Assembly (NCBI GenBank): GCA_902363595.1
Contig: CABJAP010000006.1
Span: forward strand, 1 to 64,000
Direction of reading: 5' to 3'
Length of the DNA: 64,000 bases
Source of the DNA: Clostridia bacterium
GTDB taxonomy: Bacteria; Bacillota; Clostridia; Peptostreptococcales; Anaerovoracaceae
Part shown: positions 42,959-52,302 of the stretch, piece after piece
Layout of the letters: each line of letters starts with the position of its first letter
Position numbering within the stretch: position 1 is the first letter of the stretch
Made by a program: the position numbers and the translations under genes
The notes under the pieces: generated by a model
Database searches by the model: none
What the model was told of the DNA's origin: nothing
The model's input: only the letters and a program-made list of their open reading frames with translations

Positions 42959-43065
42959 TTTTTTACGCAATCCTGTGGGTTTGCAGGGCCTGATATTGAA
43001 AAGAAGCAGACTTTGCTGCTTCTGGCTGATTTTAAGAGGGCGCAATCGTTGAAAATTGCGTAAAA
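42959..43065 (+). repeat. Structured dispersed repeat, copy B
   Basis: This copy opens TTTTTTACGCAA and closes TTGCGTAAAA, and in its centre a GAAGCAG/CTGCTTC hairpin is evident. The GGGCGCAATCGTTGAAAA block before the right end matches copy A and, in reverse, copy D. It occupies the 500-base gap between the SulP and C_GCAxxG genes; the remaining bases (42726-42958 and 43066-43228) show no gene. Confidence 0.78.
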
Positions 43066-43228
43066 ACTTAAATCCATTTTGAGTTTTTTCCGAAAAACCT
43101 ATGGCGTTTAGGATTTGAACGAAACATACGCTGCTGGACGCACTCCAGAAATACAGGGCTGCTGCATGAAAAGCAATTTGCTCCAGCAATCAGCCCTTTT
43201 CCGCTTTTCCAAATTAACGCCAGGGCTG

Positions 43229-43675
43229 CTAATCGATGATATCTTCCAGTATCTCGCACGCTGTACAGGCCAGCTTTGAACAGAGGGTTGCGAATAAGTT
43301 TTCTTCCATAACCTTATCCCTTTCCTCGGGAACTGTGAGATCATATCCTAGCAGTTCCTTGCAGAGCAAAGAGCCATGGGCTTCCTTAAAAGCCGCTTCA
43401 AACTCATTCTTTTTTTCCAACAGCAGGTTCTTCGCTTTCGTATCGCCCGGCTCGCAGTGCCCGTATCGAAGTCCCAAGGCCATCAGTGCGCCCGTGACAC
43501 ATCCGCACCGCTCCCCATTCCACATACCGCCACCGAAAGCTGCCGCGATTTTCAGGGCCGTAGTTTCATCCAACCCCAGTTGGGGAGCTGTTTCTGCTAA
43601 AACAACTTGGGAACAATCAATCCCGTTCATGTAACTTTCCAGTGCCTTTTCTTCCGTCAGGTTCGTTTCGATCAT
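43229..43675 (-). CDS. C_GCAxxG_C_C family redox protein
   Basis: A 148-residue cytosolic protein of the C_GCAxxG_C_C family. The cysteine pattern is visible as NGIDCSQVV, ERCGCVTGALMALGL, GSLLCKELLGYDL and the C-terminal TLCSKLACTACEIL. These proteins are small, Cys-rich and often found in anaerobes; a redox or metal-binding role is assumed and unproven. AAAGGAGG precedes the ATG. It is encoded 110 nt downstream of the LUD-domain gene on the same strand and may be co-transcribed with it. Confidence 0.85.
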   Translation of the reverse strand: MIETNLTEEKALESYMNGIDCSQVVLAETAPQLGLDETTALKIAAAFGGGMWNGERCGCVTGALMALGLRYGHCEPGDTKAKNLLLEKKNEFEAAFKEAHGSLLCKELLGYDLTVPEERDKVMEENLFATLCSKLACTACEILEDIID

Positions 43676-43785
43676 AGCCGTGCCTCCTTTGTTTTTTCAA
43701 TTATCTGTTATTATCTCACAGGTTGAAGAGGTTTTTCAAGATGAACCTTTCTGCAGCAGCCGGAAAGCCGGGGATATTGGGGCTT

Positions 43786-44394
43786 TTAGAAACCAAGTTC
43801 TTCACCGATCAAAACGATTTCCACATCTTCAATGTCGTTCATCTTTTTCATGTAAATTGTCAGTGCGTTGCAGATTCGGTCGGGGCTGGAACAATCGTAA
43901 CAACGGTCGCCTCTGACCGCACACGGAGTTCTCAGGTTATAGCGCCTCGCATTCTTGGGCGCTGCGATGTTGCGGGCCCGCCACACAGCTTTTTCCAAAG
44001 TCGGCTCGATCTTATTGGTGCTGATGATGAAATAAATCTTTTTATGTCCGAATAAGGATCCGGCGATCCGGTTGCCGGTACCGTCGATATTGACCAGTTC
44101 GCCTGTTTCAGACATGGCATTGACGGAGGTCAGATAGATATCGGTCGTCAGACATTTTTGTGCGATTTCCAAAAATGCATCATTATCTTTGCTTTGGTTG
44201 GGATCGTAGACCGTATTATGAGCAGACAGCTTTTGATAAAGCTCCATCTTGCTCATGGTAGCAGAATCACCAAAGCCAATGATTCGGCCGTCCAGACTGA
44301 CATCCAGATAATCGGCCGCTTCTTTGCCGGAAGCAAAATAACGCACAGAATAACCATTCTTAATCAGTGCCTCCATTACCGTTTCAATTTTCAT
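43786..44394 (-). CDS. LUD domain protein (lactate utilization-like)
   Basis: A 202-residue LUD (DUF162, LutC-like) protein. Family features: FASGKEAADYLD, IIGFGDSATMSKM, TSVNAMSETGELVNIDGTGNR and the Cys-containing RTPCAVRGDRCYDCSSPDRICN. True LutC works with LutA and LutB in lactate oxidation, but none is encoded nearby, so its role is open. The ATG at 44394 has AAGGAG 8 nt upstream. The gene is divergent from an HxlR-type regulator whose operator probably lies in the shared 110-nt gap. Confidence 0.88.
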   Translation of the reverse strand: MKIETVMEALIKNGYSVRYFASGKEAADYLDVSLDGRIIGFGDSATMSKMELYQKLSAHNTVYDPNQSKDNDAFLEIAQKCLTTDIYLTSVNAMSETGELVNIDGTGNRIAGSLFGHKKIYFIISTNKIEPTLEKAVWRARNIAAPKNARRYNLRTPCAVRGDRCYDCSSPDRICNALTIYMKKMNDIEDVEIVLIGEELGF

Positions 44395-44459
44395 ATAGCT
44401 GCTCCTTTCAAATTGCATTTCCCGTTTTCTTATATTATAATCGTAAGAAACAAATATAC

Positions 44460-44482
44460 AAGTACGCACATTTTTGTACCTT
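44460..44482. promoter_or_regulatory. Candidate HxlR operator in the divergent promoter region
   Basis: An imperfect inverted repeat with AAGTAC and GTACCTT arms lies between the LUD and HxlR genes. HxlR-family repressors such as YodB bind short TAC/GTA inverted repeats. TTGTAT and TATAAT boxes for the LUD gene are adjacent. Confidence 0.45.
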
Positions 44483-44503
44483 AGATTTTAGAAAGGCGTT
44501 TTC

Positions 44504-44875
44504 ATGCAAACCACCTATTCGGGAAAAGAAATCCCCCAGCTGGCCGGCGAAAAATGTTCAGTTATCTATGCTTTAGAAGTGATCGGCGGAAAATGGAAAC
44601 TACCGATTATATGGAAGCTTTCAAAAAAAGAATCGCTGCGTTACAACGAGTTAAAGCGGGAGCTGGAGGGCATCACCAATGTCATGCTGACCCGCTCCCT
44701 CCAGTCCTTGGAAGAGCACCGGCTGGTGATCCGAAAAGAGCTCCAACATATACCGCCTCATGTGGAATATGCCCTGACCGACCATGGCAGAGCGCTGATT
44801 CCCGCTCTGGAAGTGATCAAAGATTGGGGGCAGGCTGAAATGGAACGGGTTCAGTCCCTGACTGACGATAGATAG
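44504..44875 (+). CDS. HxlR family transcriptional regulator
   Basis: A 123-residue winged-helix regulator of the HxlR (MarR-like) family. Typical features are CSVIYALEVIGGKWKLPIIW, with an N-terminal Cys that senses thiol-reactive compounds in several family members, RYNELKRELEGITNVMLTRSL and the HVEYALTDHGRAL wing. AAAGG precedes the ATG. Divergent placement suggests that it controls the LUD/C_GCAxxG genes. A structured repeat follows the gene. Confidence 0.92.
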   Translation: MQTTYSGKEIPQLAGEKCSVIYALEVIGGKWKLPIIWKLSKKESLRYNELKRELEGITNVMLTRSLQSLEEHRLVIRKELQHIPPHVEYALTDHGRALIPALEVIKDWGQAEMERVQSLTDDR

Positions 44876-44940
44876 TATCCTGTCCGGCGGGGGCAAAGAT
44901 GGGCGTTTTGAAGGGAATGGGCGGGTTTGTGTAAAAACTA

Positions 44941-45060
44941 AAAAAATATATGGAATTTACGCATTTTTCAATGATCGAGCCTTCACAAATTTGCTTTGCA
45001 GCAGTCAGCTGCTCCTTTCCTCCAGATGAGGTCCCGCAAACCCACTGCTTTGCGAAAAAA
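44941..45060 (-). repeat. Structured dispersed repeat, copy C
   Basis: Read on the minus strand, this copy begins TTTTTTCGCAAAGCAGTGGG and ends AATGCGTAAATTCC plus an A/T tail shared with copy A. Its centre holds a GCAGC/GCTGC hairpin. It lies in the 440-base gap between the HxlR gene and the convergent membrane-protein gene; besides the terminator at 45205 I see nothing else there. Confidence 0.72.
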
Positions 45061-45204
45061 CATTAAATTCTTTCGAAAATTTTCCGCAGTCCGCTGCCCT
45101 TGCATTCCAGCAAAAGCCGGCGGGTTTCCTGGAGGGCCGAAAACAGGAATATCGGTATCTAAACAAAACGGCATCATTTCTGATACGTTTTTTGAAAACC
45201 AATG

Positions 45205-45251
45205 AAAAAAATATCAGGATCCAATGGTTTAAGGATTAATCCTGATATTTT
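45205..45251 (-). terminator. Terminator of the membrane-protein operon
   Basis: ATATCAGGAT (45211-45220) pairs with ATCCTGATAT (45239-45248), with a six-base T-run on the minus strand, 70 nt past the stop codon at 45319. Confidence 0.78.
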
Positions 45252-45318
45252 GTTCTGTGCGGAGTTCCCAGCATGTGTATAAAAGGTCCTCCGGCCCCGA
45301 CGGGTCCGCTTTCCCTTC

Positions 45319-45813
45319 TCAGGCTCTGGCCCTTTTTTTCTTGCGGTTTTTCTTATTCATGCCGATTCTGTCAGCTTTGACTTCCTCTGCGCTTCTCGCA
45401 TACAAGTCTTTGGCCGATTTGCCGGAAGATGGCGGCGGAACATCGAGGCGCTTTTTCCGCAGCGCGTCGTAAAGCACGGTCTTGGCGTGCAGAGACACAG
45501 AACGGGAAAAGTTTACCCGGTTATACATCGCCTGCAAACTATCCGGTCCCATCATCCGCTTGACATCGAACGTGATGTTCATAATCTTTGCCGCATTGAT
45601 GACCGTCTCGTCGGACAACTGGGCATCCAGTTTTTTCAACGACCGTTTGAGCACATTGATGGTGATGACCAGATATATGATGACAAAGGCCATGATAAAA
45701 GGCGCTGCCGCCATCATATTGGCCTTCACCACAAGCCCGAAGCCTTCATTGGGCAGCAAGAAATACAAAGCGATAATCGTTGCAAACAATAAGATAAATT
45801 TATTGCGGCTCAT
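45319..45813 (-). CDS. Small two-TM membrane protein, unknown
   Basis: A 164-residue protein with two membrane helices (about residues 7-24 and 35-55) and a basic cytoplasmic tail that ends in a Lys/Arg-rich stretch. GGAGG lies 5-7 nt before the ATG. It is the last gene of a run that starts with the small symporter accessory gene at 48148, but an 84-nt gap separates it from the previous gene, so linkage is uncertain. I recognise no family. Confidence 0.6.
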   Translation of the reverse strand: MSRNKFILLFATIIALYFLLPNEGFGLVVKANMMAAAPFIMAFVIIYLVITINVLKRSLKKLDAQLSDETVINAAKIMNITFDVKRMMGPDSLQAMYNRVNFSRSVSLHAKTVLYDALRKKRLDVPPPSSGKSAKDLYARSAEEVKADRIGMNKKNRKKKRARA

Positions 45814-45897
45814 AATGTTCCTCCTTTAAGCTTGGGGACTGCCCCACCGAGCAGATCGCCGATGCGGCAGCCCCTGCTTTACCAGCAGCTTTTCAGC

Positions 45898-46395
45898 TTA
45901 ATGATCCAAAATGGAGATGCCTCCGTCGATTGCGTCCACCATGATATAATAATCGTTCTCCTCATCATCCAGACAATGAAGAATGTAAAACTGTTTGTGA
46001 AAGTACTCCTTTTCCATGATGGAGAATTCCGGCGGAGTCAGCAGTTTGGCCTTGCTCAGCTGCTGCTTCAGCACAAAATCGTGGCCGATCCGCTGCCAAT
46101 CCTTCTCTGTGATCTGTTCATCCAAAGTCAGTTCCTCCTGGATCATGACCTTCTCAAATTCCGGAGTGCCTTTTCCTTCGGCCGCAGAACCGGAAATAAG
46201 ATCAATGATGCAGTCGCACAGCTTATTCAGCTTTGACCAGGATCTCCTGCCGACGTTGATCTGATACCGGAGAAACACGTAAGGATAATAAACCTCCCGC
46301 ACATCTACGATATTGGCGTCGCCGTCGCAGTTCCAGAGAATGGTCTTGGCATCCTCGGCCGTGTATCCATTTTTAACAATTTGACTGTTTAACAT
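45898..46395 (-). CDS. Hypothetical protein coupled to a symporter gene
   Basis: A 165-residue soluble, acidic protein without signal peptide or membrane segment. Its start overlaps the end of the sodium-solute symporter gene by 7 nt, so it is translated together with it. I see no recognisable motif. The coupling suggests that it regulates or processes what the transporter brings in. Confidence 0.65.
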   Translation of the reverse strand: MLNSQIVKNGYTAEDAKTILWNCDGDANIVDVREVYYPYVFLRYQINVGRRSWSKLNKLCDCIIDLISGSAAEGKGTPEFEKVMIQEELTLDEQITEKDWQRIGHDFVLKQQLSKAKLLTPPEFSIMEKEYFHKQFYILHCLDDEENDYYIMVDAIDGGISILDH

Positions 46396-47981
46396 GTGGC
46401 ACTAAGTTCCTTTGCATAAGTTCCCTGAAAAACAAACTGTGAAATTGCCTTGCTCTCTGTTGAAAGGTGTTTGGATGTGGCCACCTGCACCTTCTTCGAT
46501 ACATTGGCCTTCTTTCCTTTGGCCCGTTCCATCAGATCGCGCATCTCCTTGCTGGTGGGCTTTCCGAACTGGCTGCCGATGATCATCGCAATCCAGGAAA
46601 GGATAACGCCGGCAAAGAACTGGTGGAAACCAGTGACAGCTTCCAATCCCCCGTAGGACCAGATCTGTACCGTAGCCCCGCCCACAATCATCGAAGCGAC
46701 CGAACCGGTGGCATTGGCCTTCTTCCACCAAACCGCACACACATAGCTGGGAAGGAAGGCGCAGCCCATAAAGCTGAAGGTGTCTACAACCAGATCGAAC
46801 ACACCTGGCGGTTCAAGAATCGCAATCGTGATTCCAACCACGCCGGTAATGATGATCGCTGCTTTGGATACGAATACCACGCTTCGATCGCTGGCATCCG
46901 GCCGCAGCCATCTCTTGTAAAAGTCGACGGAAACGATGGTTCCGATCAGCAGCAGCAGCGCCGCCACCGTGCTCATAATCGCCGACATGATAGCGGTCAG
47001 AACAATGGCTGATACAACGCCCGGGAACATCAGGTTAGCCAATGTAGGAATGACCATTTCCGGATCATTGAACCCCGGCGCAACTTCCTTGGTCAAAAGA
47101 ACTACTCCGCACAGGCCCAGGATATACGGCGTAAAGCAGAACAGCTGTGTCCAGATGGTCGCGTATACCACTGTGGTCTTGGCCGTTTTCGGATTGGCCA
47201 TGGCCATATGCTTGTTAACGCAGTGGGGCAGGCCCATATAGCCGATCAGATAAACCAGCACCGCGCCTGCGATTACGCCCCAGGCGCCTTCATACTCGCC
47301 TCCTCTGCCCCAGATGCTCAGGAAGGTAGGATCGATGGCTGCCAGAGACTGGTTGAGCCCGGTGAAGCCTCCCACCTTGATCAGGGAAAGAATCAAAATC
47401 GTAATCAGCGAACCGATCATGATGAAGCCCTGGATCACATCTGTCCACGCTACTGCAAAATATCCGCCTACAAATGTATAAAAAAGAATAACTGCGCAGC
47501 CTACGATCAGGCCCACGGACAGCGGGAATCCGAATAAGCTCACCAGCGTTTTTCCCGTTGCCAGGAACTGGGCCAGCACATAGCATCCCAGGCCGAATAC
47601 GGCGATAATACAGGCGATGACTTTAACTGGTATGGATTCGTACCGCTTTTCCAGATATTCGATGGGCGAAATGGAATCCAACAGCTGGGACAATCTTCTC
47701 ATTCTTCTTCCCAGCACCGATATATTGATCAACCCGCCGCCGGCATCGCCTACGGCGTAGAAAACAGCGAAATAGCCCAGCAGATAAGCCTTTGACGGGC
47801 CTCCCATGAACATGAACCCGCTCATGGCCGTCGTCTGCAGCGTCAGTGCGGTTACCAGAGGCCCCATCGACCTGCCGCCCAGCATATAGTCCTCAGAACT
47901 CTTGGCGCGGCGGTTCCAGAAAAGCCCCATGCCGATCATACCAATGAAGTAAATGGCCAGCACAACGATTTCCACTCTCAT
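46389..47981 (-). CDS. Sodium:solute symporter (SSS family)
   Basis: A 530-residue symporter with about 13 membrane segments. The early SSEDYMLGGRSMGPLVTALTL and the TFVGGYFAVAWTDVIQGFIM stretch are hallmarks of the SSS family. The C-terminal 60 residues form a basic cytoplasmic tail. The ATG overlaps the TGA of a 56-codon accessory gene, so expression is coupled. Substrate cannot be read; pantothenate- and proline-type relatives share these motifs. Confidence 0.9.
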   Translation of the reverse strand: MRVEIVVLAIYFIGMIGMGLFWNRRAKSSEDYMLGGRSMGPLVTALTLQTTAMSGFMFMGGPSKAYLLGYFAVFYAVGDAGGGLINISVLGRRMRRLSQLLDSISPIEYLEKRYESIPVKVIACIIAVFGLGCYVLAQFLATGKTLVSLFGFPLSVGLIVGCAVILFYTFVGGYFAVAWTDVIQGFIMIGSLITILILSLIKVGGFTGLNQSLAAIDPTFLSIWGRGGEYEGAWGVIAGAVLVYLIGYMGLPHCVNKHMAMANPKTAKTTVVYATIWTQLFCFTPYILGLCGVVLLTKEVAPGFNDPEMVIPTLANLMFPGVVSAIVLTAIMSAIMSTVAALLLLIGTIVSVDFYKRWLRPDASDRSVVFVSKAAIIITGVVGITIAILEPPGVFDLVVDTFSFMGCAFLPSYVCAVWWKKANATGSVASMIVGGATVQIWSYGGLEAVTGFHQFFAGVILSWIAMIIGSQFGKPTSKEMRDLMERAKGKKANVSKKVQVATSKHLSTESKAISQFVFQGTYAKELSATC

Positions 47982-48148
47982 TTAGCCGCACCTCCCCTTC
48001 CTTTGACACTTTTTTCAAATTCTGAATCATCGATCTGTTCATCCTGCTTTTTCATGATTCCGTATGCAACAAAGGCCAGAATAATGAAAATGAAGGGCCA
48101 GCTCAGCGTTGCGAAAAACGTCGACGCAGGCATTCCTATGATGGTCAT
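47978..48148 (-). CDS. 56-residue symporter small accessory protein
   Basis: A short frame with GAGGAGGAG upstream encodes 56 residues: a membrane helix (about 10-31, FFATLSWPFIFIILAFVAYG) and a charged tail starting MKKQDEQIDDSEFEKS. It ends in an ATGA overlap with the symporter start. Small one-TM proteins of this size encoded directly before SSS transporters are known as symporter accessory proteins. Confidence 0.8.
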   Translation of the reverse strand: MTIIGMPASTFFATLSWPFIFIILAFVAYGIMKKQDEQIDDSEFEKSVKGRGGAAK

Positions 48149-48286
48149 AAAACACTCCTCCTCTCAGTAAAAATTGCACATGTAGAAATAATTACAAGGT
48201 AATTGTAATAATATTCAAACAATTTGTCGAGGTAAAGCAGTCGCATTTTAATGAAATTTAAGATGGCTTTTAAGTAGATTTAAACT

Positions 48287-49756
48287 TTATTTAAGGTGGG
48301 TAAAAAAAGAATCCCGATAGGCTTGTATTTTCTCCGACGTCGTCTTATCGCCCCGGCAGAGCAGACTGATTGTGATAAACACCAGTCCGTTGACCACCAG
48401 CCCCAAGACTGCACAATAGCTGGTTTCAAAGCTGGTCAGCGCCGCAGTGAGGAAAAAAGCCAGGATCCCGCTCCAAAGGCCGAAGAGAGCCCCTCTGGCC
48501 GCAGAGTGTTTCCAAAAAAGAGCGCCTAAGACGGGAACAATCAGCTGCATGGATCCGCCCAGTGCAACCACGCCCAGGGAAAAAACACTTTGGGGGATAA
48601 CCAGAATCAAGATGTAGGCGGCTATGGAGATCAAAAGGACGGACCATTTGGCTACCGAAAGGAGGTTGCGCTCCGTTACCTTGGGGTTGACATATTTTTT
48701 ATGGATATCAATGGTATAGATGGCAGCCAGCCCATGGATTTGGGAATTGGCCGTGGATAAAATCGCCGCGGCAATACCAATAAAAACGAATGCGCACAAT
48801 AGGGGCGGCGCATAACGGAGCATCAGGCTGGCGATCAGGGTATCGCCTCCAGCGCTGTTCTCGTTGAGCAGAATACTGGCGCTTCCCGCGAAAAGAGTGC
48901 CGATACAGATAATCGACGATGCGCACAGAAGCAGCGGAAGCAGCTCAAAATGTTTTACCGATCCGGCGGAAAAATTGCGAATCCACATCTGTGGGCCCAT
49001 GAACGCGCCCACAGGCACCACCAGAAACAAGGTCAGCCAGAGGCCGATCCTGGCAGGTCCTTCCTCCCCGCCCAGAGTCACATGGCTCACGTCGTGGGCT
49101 ACCACTGCCAAAAACATCTCCTCCATCCCTCCGGCTGTCCGCATTAAAAAGACCCCGCAGCCAAGGATGGTAATGATGATCAGCGCCCCGTAAAACATGT
49201 CGGTCAATGCCACGGCCCGCAGACCTCCCGCCCAAAGATAAATGACGAGAATGGCGAAAAAGATCAGTCCGCTCACCTGCCAGGATATATAACCCTCGGT
49301 GGCGATCTGAATCAGAAAGAGGCCGCCTACCATCTGCACCTGAACATAGATCATGGTAAAGACGATTGTAATACCGGTCACAGTCAAGCTCAGCGCTCTG
49401 GAGCCGTAGATATCGTCGAAAAAATCCGCAGGTGTCACATATCCGCGGCATTTTCCGTAAAACCAAATTCGCCTCCCCAAGCCATAAAACAGTACCGCAA
49501 AAAGAGCGTCCCAGCCAATGGTAGTCATATAGATGGGGCCCTGTTCATAAAAATAGGAAATTGCCCCCATAAAAGCAAAGGCGCTCATCCAGGTAGCAAA
49601 CACAGTCGCGTACATAGGAAATATATTCAGACCTCGTCCCTGAAGAAAAAAATCCGCGATTGTCGGCAGTGATCGGTTCCTTGCGATTTCTGCTAAAAGC
49701 AGGGGAATAAAGGCAAAGATGCAGATCATCAGCATCACCATTGAATTGGCAGCCAT
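48287..49756 (-). CDS. Sodium:solute symporter (SSS family), regulated partner of a sensor kinase
   Basis: A 489-residue SSS transporter with about 13 membrane segments and the motifs PTIADFFLQGRGLN and LWAGGLRAVALTDMFYGALI. I start at the ATG at 49756, preceded by GGAGGAG; the frame to 49894 overlaps the divergent kinase promoter. It is transcribed away from the 7-TM kinase/regulator pair, 124 nt apart, which suggests that the pair senses the solute and controls this gene. Substrate is unknown. The 138 nt between this gene and the accessory gene at 48148 show no terminator. Confidence 0.88.
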   Translation of the reverse strand: MAANSMVMLMICIFAFIPLLLAEIARNRSLPTIADFFLQGRGLNIFPMYATVFATWMSAFAFMGAISYFYEQGPIYMTTIGWDALFAVLFYGLGRRIWFYGKCRGYVTPADFFDDIYGSRALSLTVTGITIVFTMIYVQVQMVGGLFLIQIATEGYISWQVSGLIFFAILVIYLWAGGLRAVALTDMFYGALIIITILGCGVFLMRTAGGMEEMFLAVVAHDVSHVTLGGEEGPARIGLWLTLFLVVPVGAFMGPQMWIRNFSAGSVKHFELLPLLLCASSIICIGTLFAGSASILLNENSAGGDTLIASLMLRYAPPLLCAFVFIGIAAAILSTANSQIHGLAAIYTIDIHKKYVNPKVTERNLLSVAKWSVLLISIAAYILILVIPQSVFSLGVVALGGSMQLIVPVLGALFWKHSAARGALFGLWSGILAFFLTAALTSFETSYCAVLGLVVNGLVFITISLLCRGDKTTSEKIQAYRDSFFTHLK

Positions 49757-49880
49757 GAGGCAAAACTCCTCCTTGGATAAAATTTCCTTTATTCTATCAT
49801 AAAGATGGATTATAATAAAGATAGATCTTCGATTTGCAGATGTGCATTTTGAGCGTAAAAAGCGGGATTGGGGGAGTTTG

Positions 49881-51620
49881 ATGTATTTCAGCATACTTTT
49901 AGCCTTTGCCCTGGTAACCTTGGCGATTTCCTTTACATACTTTTATATGTTTTCCCGCAGACAGGAACGCTTTATGAAATTCTGGGGGTTTTCCTGGGTT
50001 GCCTATTCATTCAGCCTGCTGTTCCTGATCATTTTTATCAACACAGGCAGCGATTTTCTGCTGGAAATACGCAAAGTGGTCGATATGTTCAATATCCTCC
50101 TCCTGCTCTTTGGCGTATTTGCATTTATGCATGTAGCCATCCCCACTTACTGGTACCGCTTTTCCCTCTATATGATCCTGCTGGCAGGCATTTGTATGAT
50201 ATACCGGCTTGATCTTTTGTCCTATTACCTGCCGATCAGCCTTTTTCAAATTGCCACAGCTATGGTCATCTGTTACAACGTAGCCCGCTATTGGAGTGTA
50301 GCCAGCGTCGAAAAATATGTTGCAACCGTCGTCTTTTTTATGTGGGGTGTGGCAAAGGCGCTGCTTTCCATTATGGAATTGTATTACACACCCATCTTCA
50401 ACCTCTATATGACGGAAATCATGCTATCTAATATTCTCAATTTCTGTATATTGACCATCTACGTTCAGTACACTCGGCAAGAAGCCGGCCTGACCGAACA
50501 TCTCTATCAAACTGTGGTTGAAAACGCTTCCGACGCCATCTTTTACTATCGTTTAACACCCTATCACGCCTTTGCCTATGTAACGCCTTCGGTGGAAGCC
50601 ATCACCGGCTACAGCCCGAAAATGTTCTATGAAGCGCCCCGGCTTTACGTACATCTGGTGAAAGAAAAGTATTTGGATGGAATTGAAGATATTTTTAATG
50701 GAAAGATCCAGCACGATGAAGGCCAGGTAGTAGAAATCATTAAAAAAAACGGCGAAAGCTTCTGGGGCGAAATCAAAGCCACGGTGATTACCGGTACAAG
50801 CAAAAAACCAGCAGCCGTAGAAGGGATCCTGCGGGACATCACGGTTATGAAATCCGCCCAGCTTGAGCAGATTCAGGCCAAGCATTCCCGCGATCTGCTG
50901 CTCTCCTATATCTCCCACGAACTGCGAACGCCGGTTACTTCCATCGCCGGCTATCTGACCGCACTGGAGGACGGGGTGATTCATGAAGAGGGTGAAGTAA
51001 AGGAAGCTATGGAAATCATCACTTCCAAGACTCTGATTTTAAAAAAGCTGATCGATGATCTGGACCAGCTCTCCAAGTTGGAAACCCACCAGTTTTCCTT
51101 TGAATTCATGACCTGTACCGTTAAAGAGTTGGTGGACCATCTTCTCTCAGAATATTTTTTACAGCTGCGGACATCCGGACTTTCCGCTTCCATCAAATAT
51201 AGCCGCAGAGAATTGGACGGGCACTGGCTCGTTGCTGATGAAGCCAGAATCAGTCAGGTATTTTCCAACCTGTTGAGCAACGCCATCAAATACTCAGATC
51301 AGGATTCCACTCTGTCCATCGTTTTCAAGATCGATGAAACCGAAGATGTTTTTGTAACATCAGTGACCAACACCGGCAGAGGCATCTCCCGCAAGGACCT
51401 GCCTTATGTGTTCGACCGCTTTTATCGGGCAGCTCCGGCAGCTCCGGAAGAGAAAAGTCCCGGACGGGGATTGGGGCTGACCATCTCGAAAGAAATCATC
51501 AAGTCCCACGGAGGCATGATCTTTGCAGAAAGCATAGAAGGAAAAAGCACCACATTTACGTTTACGATTCCATTATACAAGGAGGATTCAAATGGCACGG
51601 GAAAAAATATTAGTAGTTGA
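49881..51620 (+). CDS. 7-TM sensor histidine kinase with PAS domain
   Basis: A 579-residue kinase. About seven membrane helices occupy residues 1-200 without a sizeable outer domain, a PAS domain follows (about 215-325), and then the kinase core with H-box LLSYISHELRTPVTSIAGYL, N-box NLLSNAIKYSD and GRGLGLTISKEI. The ATG at 49881 follows GGGGGAG; a frame from 49842 lacks a site. It overlaps the response regulator gene by 29 nt, so the two are a cognate pair. Divergent placement points to the neighbouring symporter gene as a target. Confidence 0.9.
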   Translation: MYFSILLAFALVTLAISFTYFYMFSRRQERFMKFWGFSWVAYSFSLLFLIIFINTGSDFLLEIRKVVDMFNILLLLFGVFAFMHVAIPTYWYRFSLYMILLAGICMIYRLDLLSYYLPISLFQIATAMVICYNVARYWSVASVEKYVATVVFFMWGVAKALLSIMELYYTPIFNLYMTEIMLSNILNFCILTIYVQYTRQEAGLTEHLYQTVVENASDAIFYYRLTPYHAFAYVTPSVEAITGYSPKMFYEAPRLYVHLVKEKYLDGIEDIFNGKIQHDEGQVVEIIKKNGESFWGEIKATVITGTSKKPAAVEGILRDITVMKSAQLEQIQAKHSRDLLLSYISHELRTPVTSIAGYLTALEDGVIHEEGEVKEAMEIITSKTLILKKLIDDLDQLSKLETHQFSFEFMTCTVKELVDHLLSEYFLQLRTSGLSASIKYSRRELDGHWLVADEARISQVFSNLLSNAIKYSDQDSTLSIVFKIDETEDVFVTSVTNTGRGISRKDLPYVFDRFYRAAPAAPEEKSPGRGLGLTISKEIIKSHGGMIFAESIEGKSTTFTFTIPLYKEDSNGTGKNISS

Positions 51621-52302
51621 TGATGAAAAGCCGATCAACAAATTGGTCTGCTCCTACTTGGCAAAAGAACAGTTTTCTGCTTTTTCCGCATATAACGGCA
51701 GGCAGGCGCTGGATATTCTGAGACAAGAAAATCCGGATCTGATCATTCTCGATATCATGCTCCCGGACACAGACGGCACGGATTTGTGCCTGGAGCTCCG
51801 CAAGATCAGCAATGCTCCCATCATCTTCCTCAGCTGCAAAACCCAGGAAATCGATAAGATTATTGCCCTTTCCGCAGGCGGTGACGATTATATGACAAAA
51901 CCGTTCATGCCCGGTGAGCTGGTTGCCAGGGTCAAGGCCCACCTGCGCAGGCAGAACACCCTCACTGCCCAGACGCTCCAGACTCAGGACAGCAGTCTCT
52001 ATGAGTTTGAAGGGTTGACCGTGGATCTGGATGCCCATGAACTCTTTGTGGACGGCCAGCCGGTCAGCGTTACTACCAAGGAATTTGAAATACTAAAGCT
52101 GTTAATCGAAAACCCGCGGAAGGTCTTTTCCGCACAGCAAATTTTTGAAACGATCTGGAAGACCAACTGTATGGAAAATGACGCCAGGACGGTCATGGTC
52201 TACATCAGCACCCTTAGAAAAAAATTGGAAGCAAGGCCGGACAGCCCCAAATACATCATCAGTGTGCGGGGAGTCGGTTATAAATTCAATCAGTCCCTTT
52301 AG
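51592..52302 (+). CDS. OmpR-family response regulator
   Basis: A 236-residue regulator. The receiver domain has VVDDEKPINK, the phosphorylation Asp in PDLIILDIMLPDTDG and Lys in YMTKPFMPGEL; the winged helix (about 135-235) ends in YISTLRKKLEARP...GVGYKFNQSL. AAGGAGG lies 7 nt before the ATG, inside the kinase gene. The stop codon overlaps the end of a convergent small membrane-protein gene by 4 nt. Confidence 0.92.
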   Translation: MAREKILVVDDEKPINKLVCSYLAKEQFSAFSAYNGRQALDILRQENPDLIILDIMLPDTDGTDLCLELRKISNAPIIFLSCKTQEIDKIIALSAGGDDYMTKPFMPGELVARVKAHLRRQNTLTAQTLQTQDSSLYEFEGLTVDLDAHELFVDGQPVSVTTKEFEILKLLIENPRKVFSAQQIFETIWKTNCMENDARTVMVYISTLRKKLEARPDSPKYIISVRGVGYKFNQSL

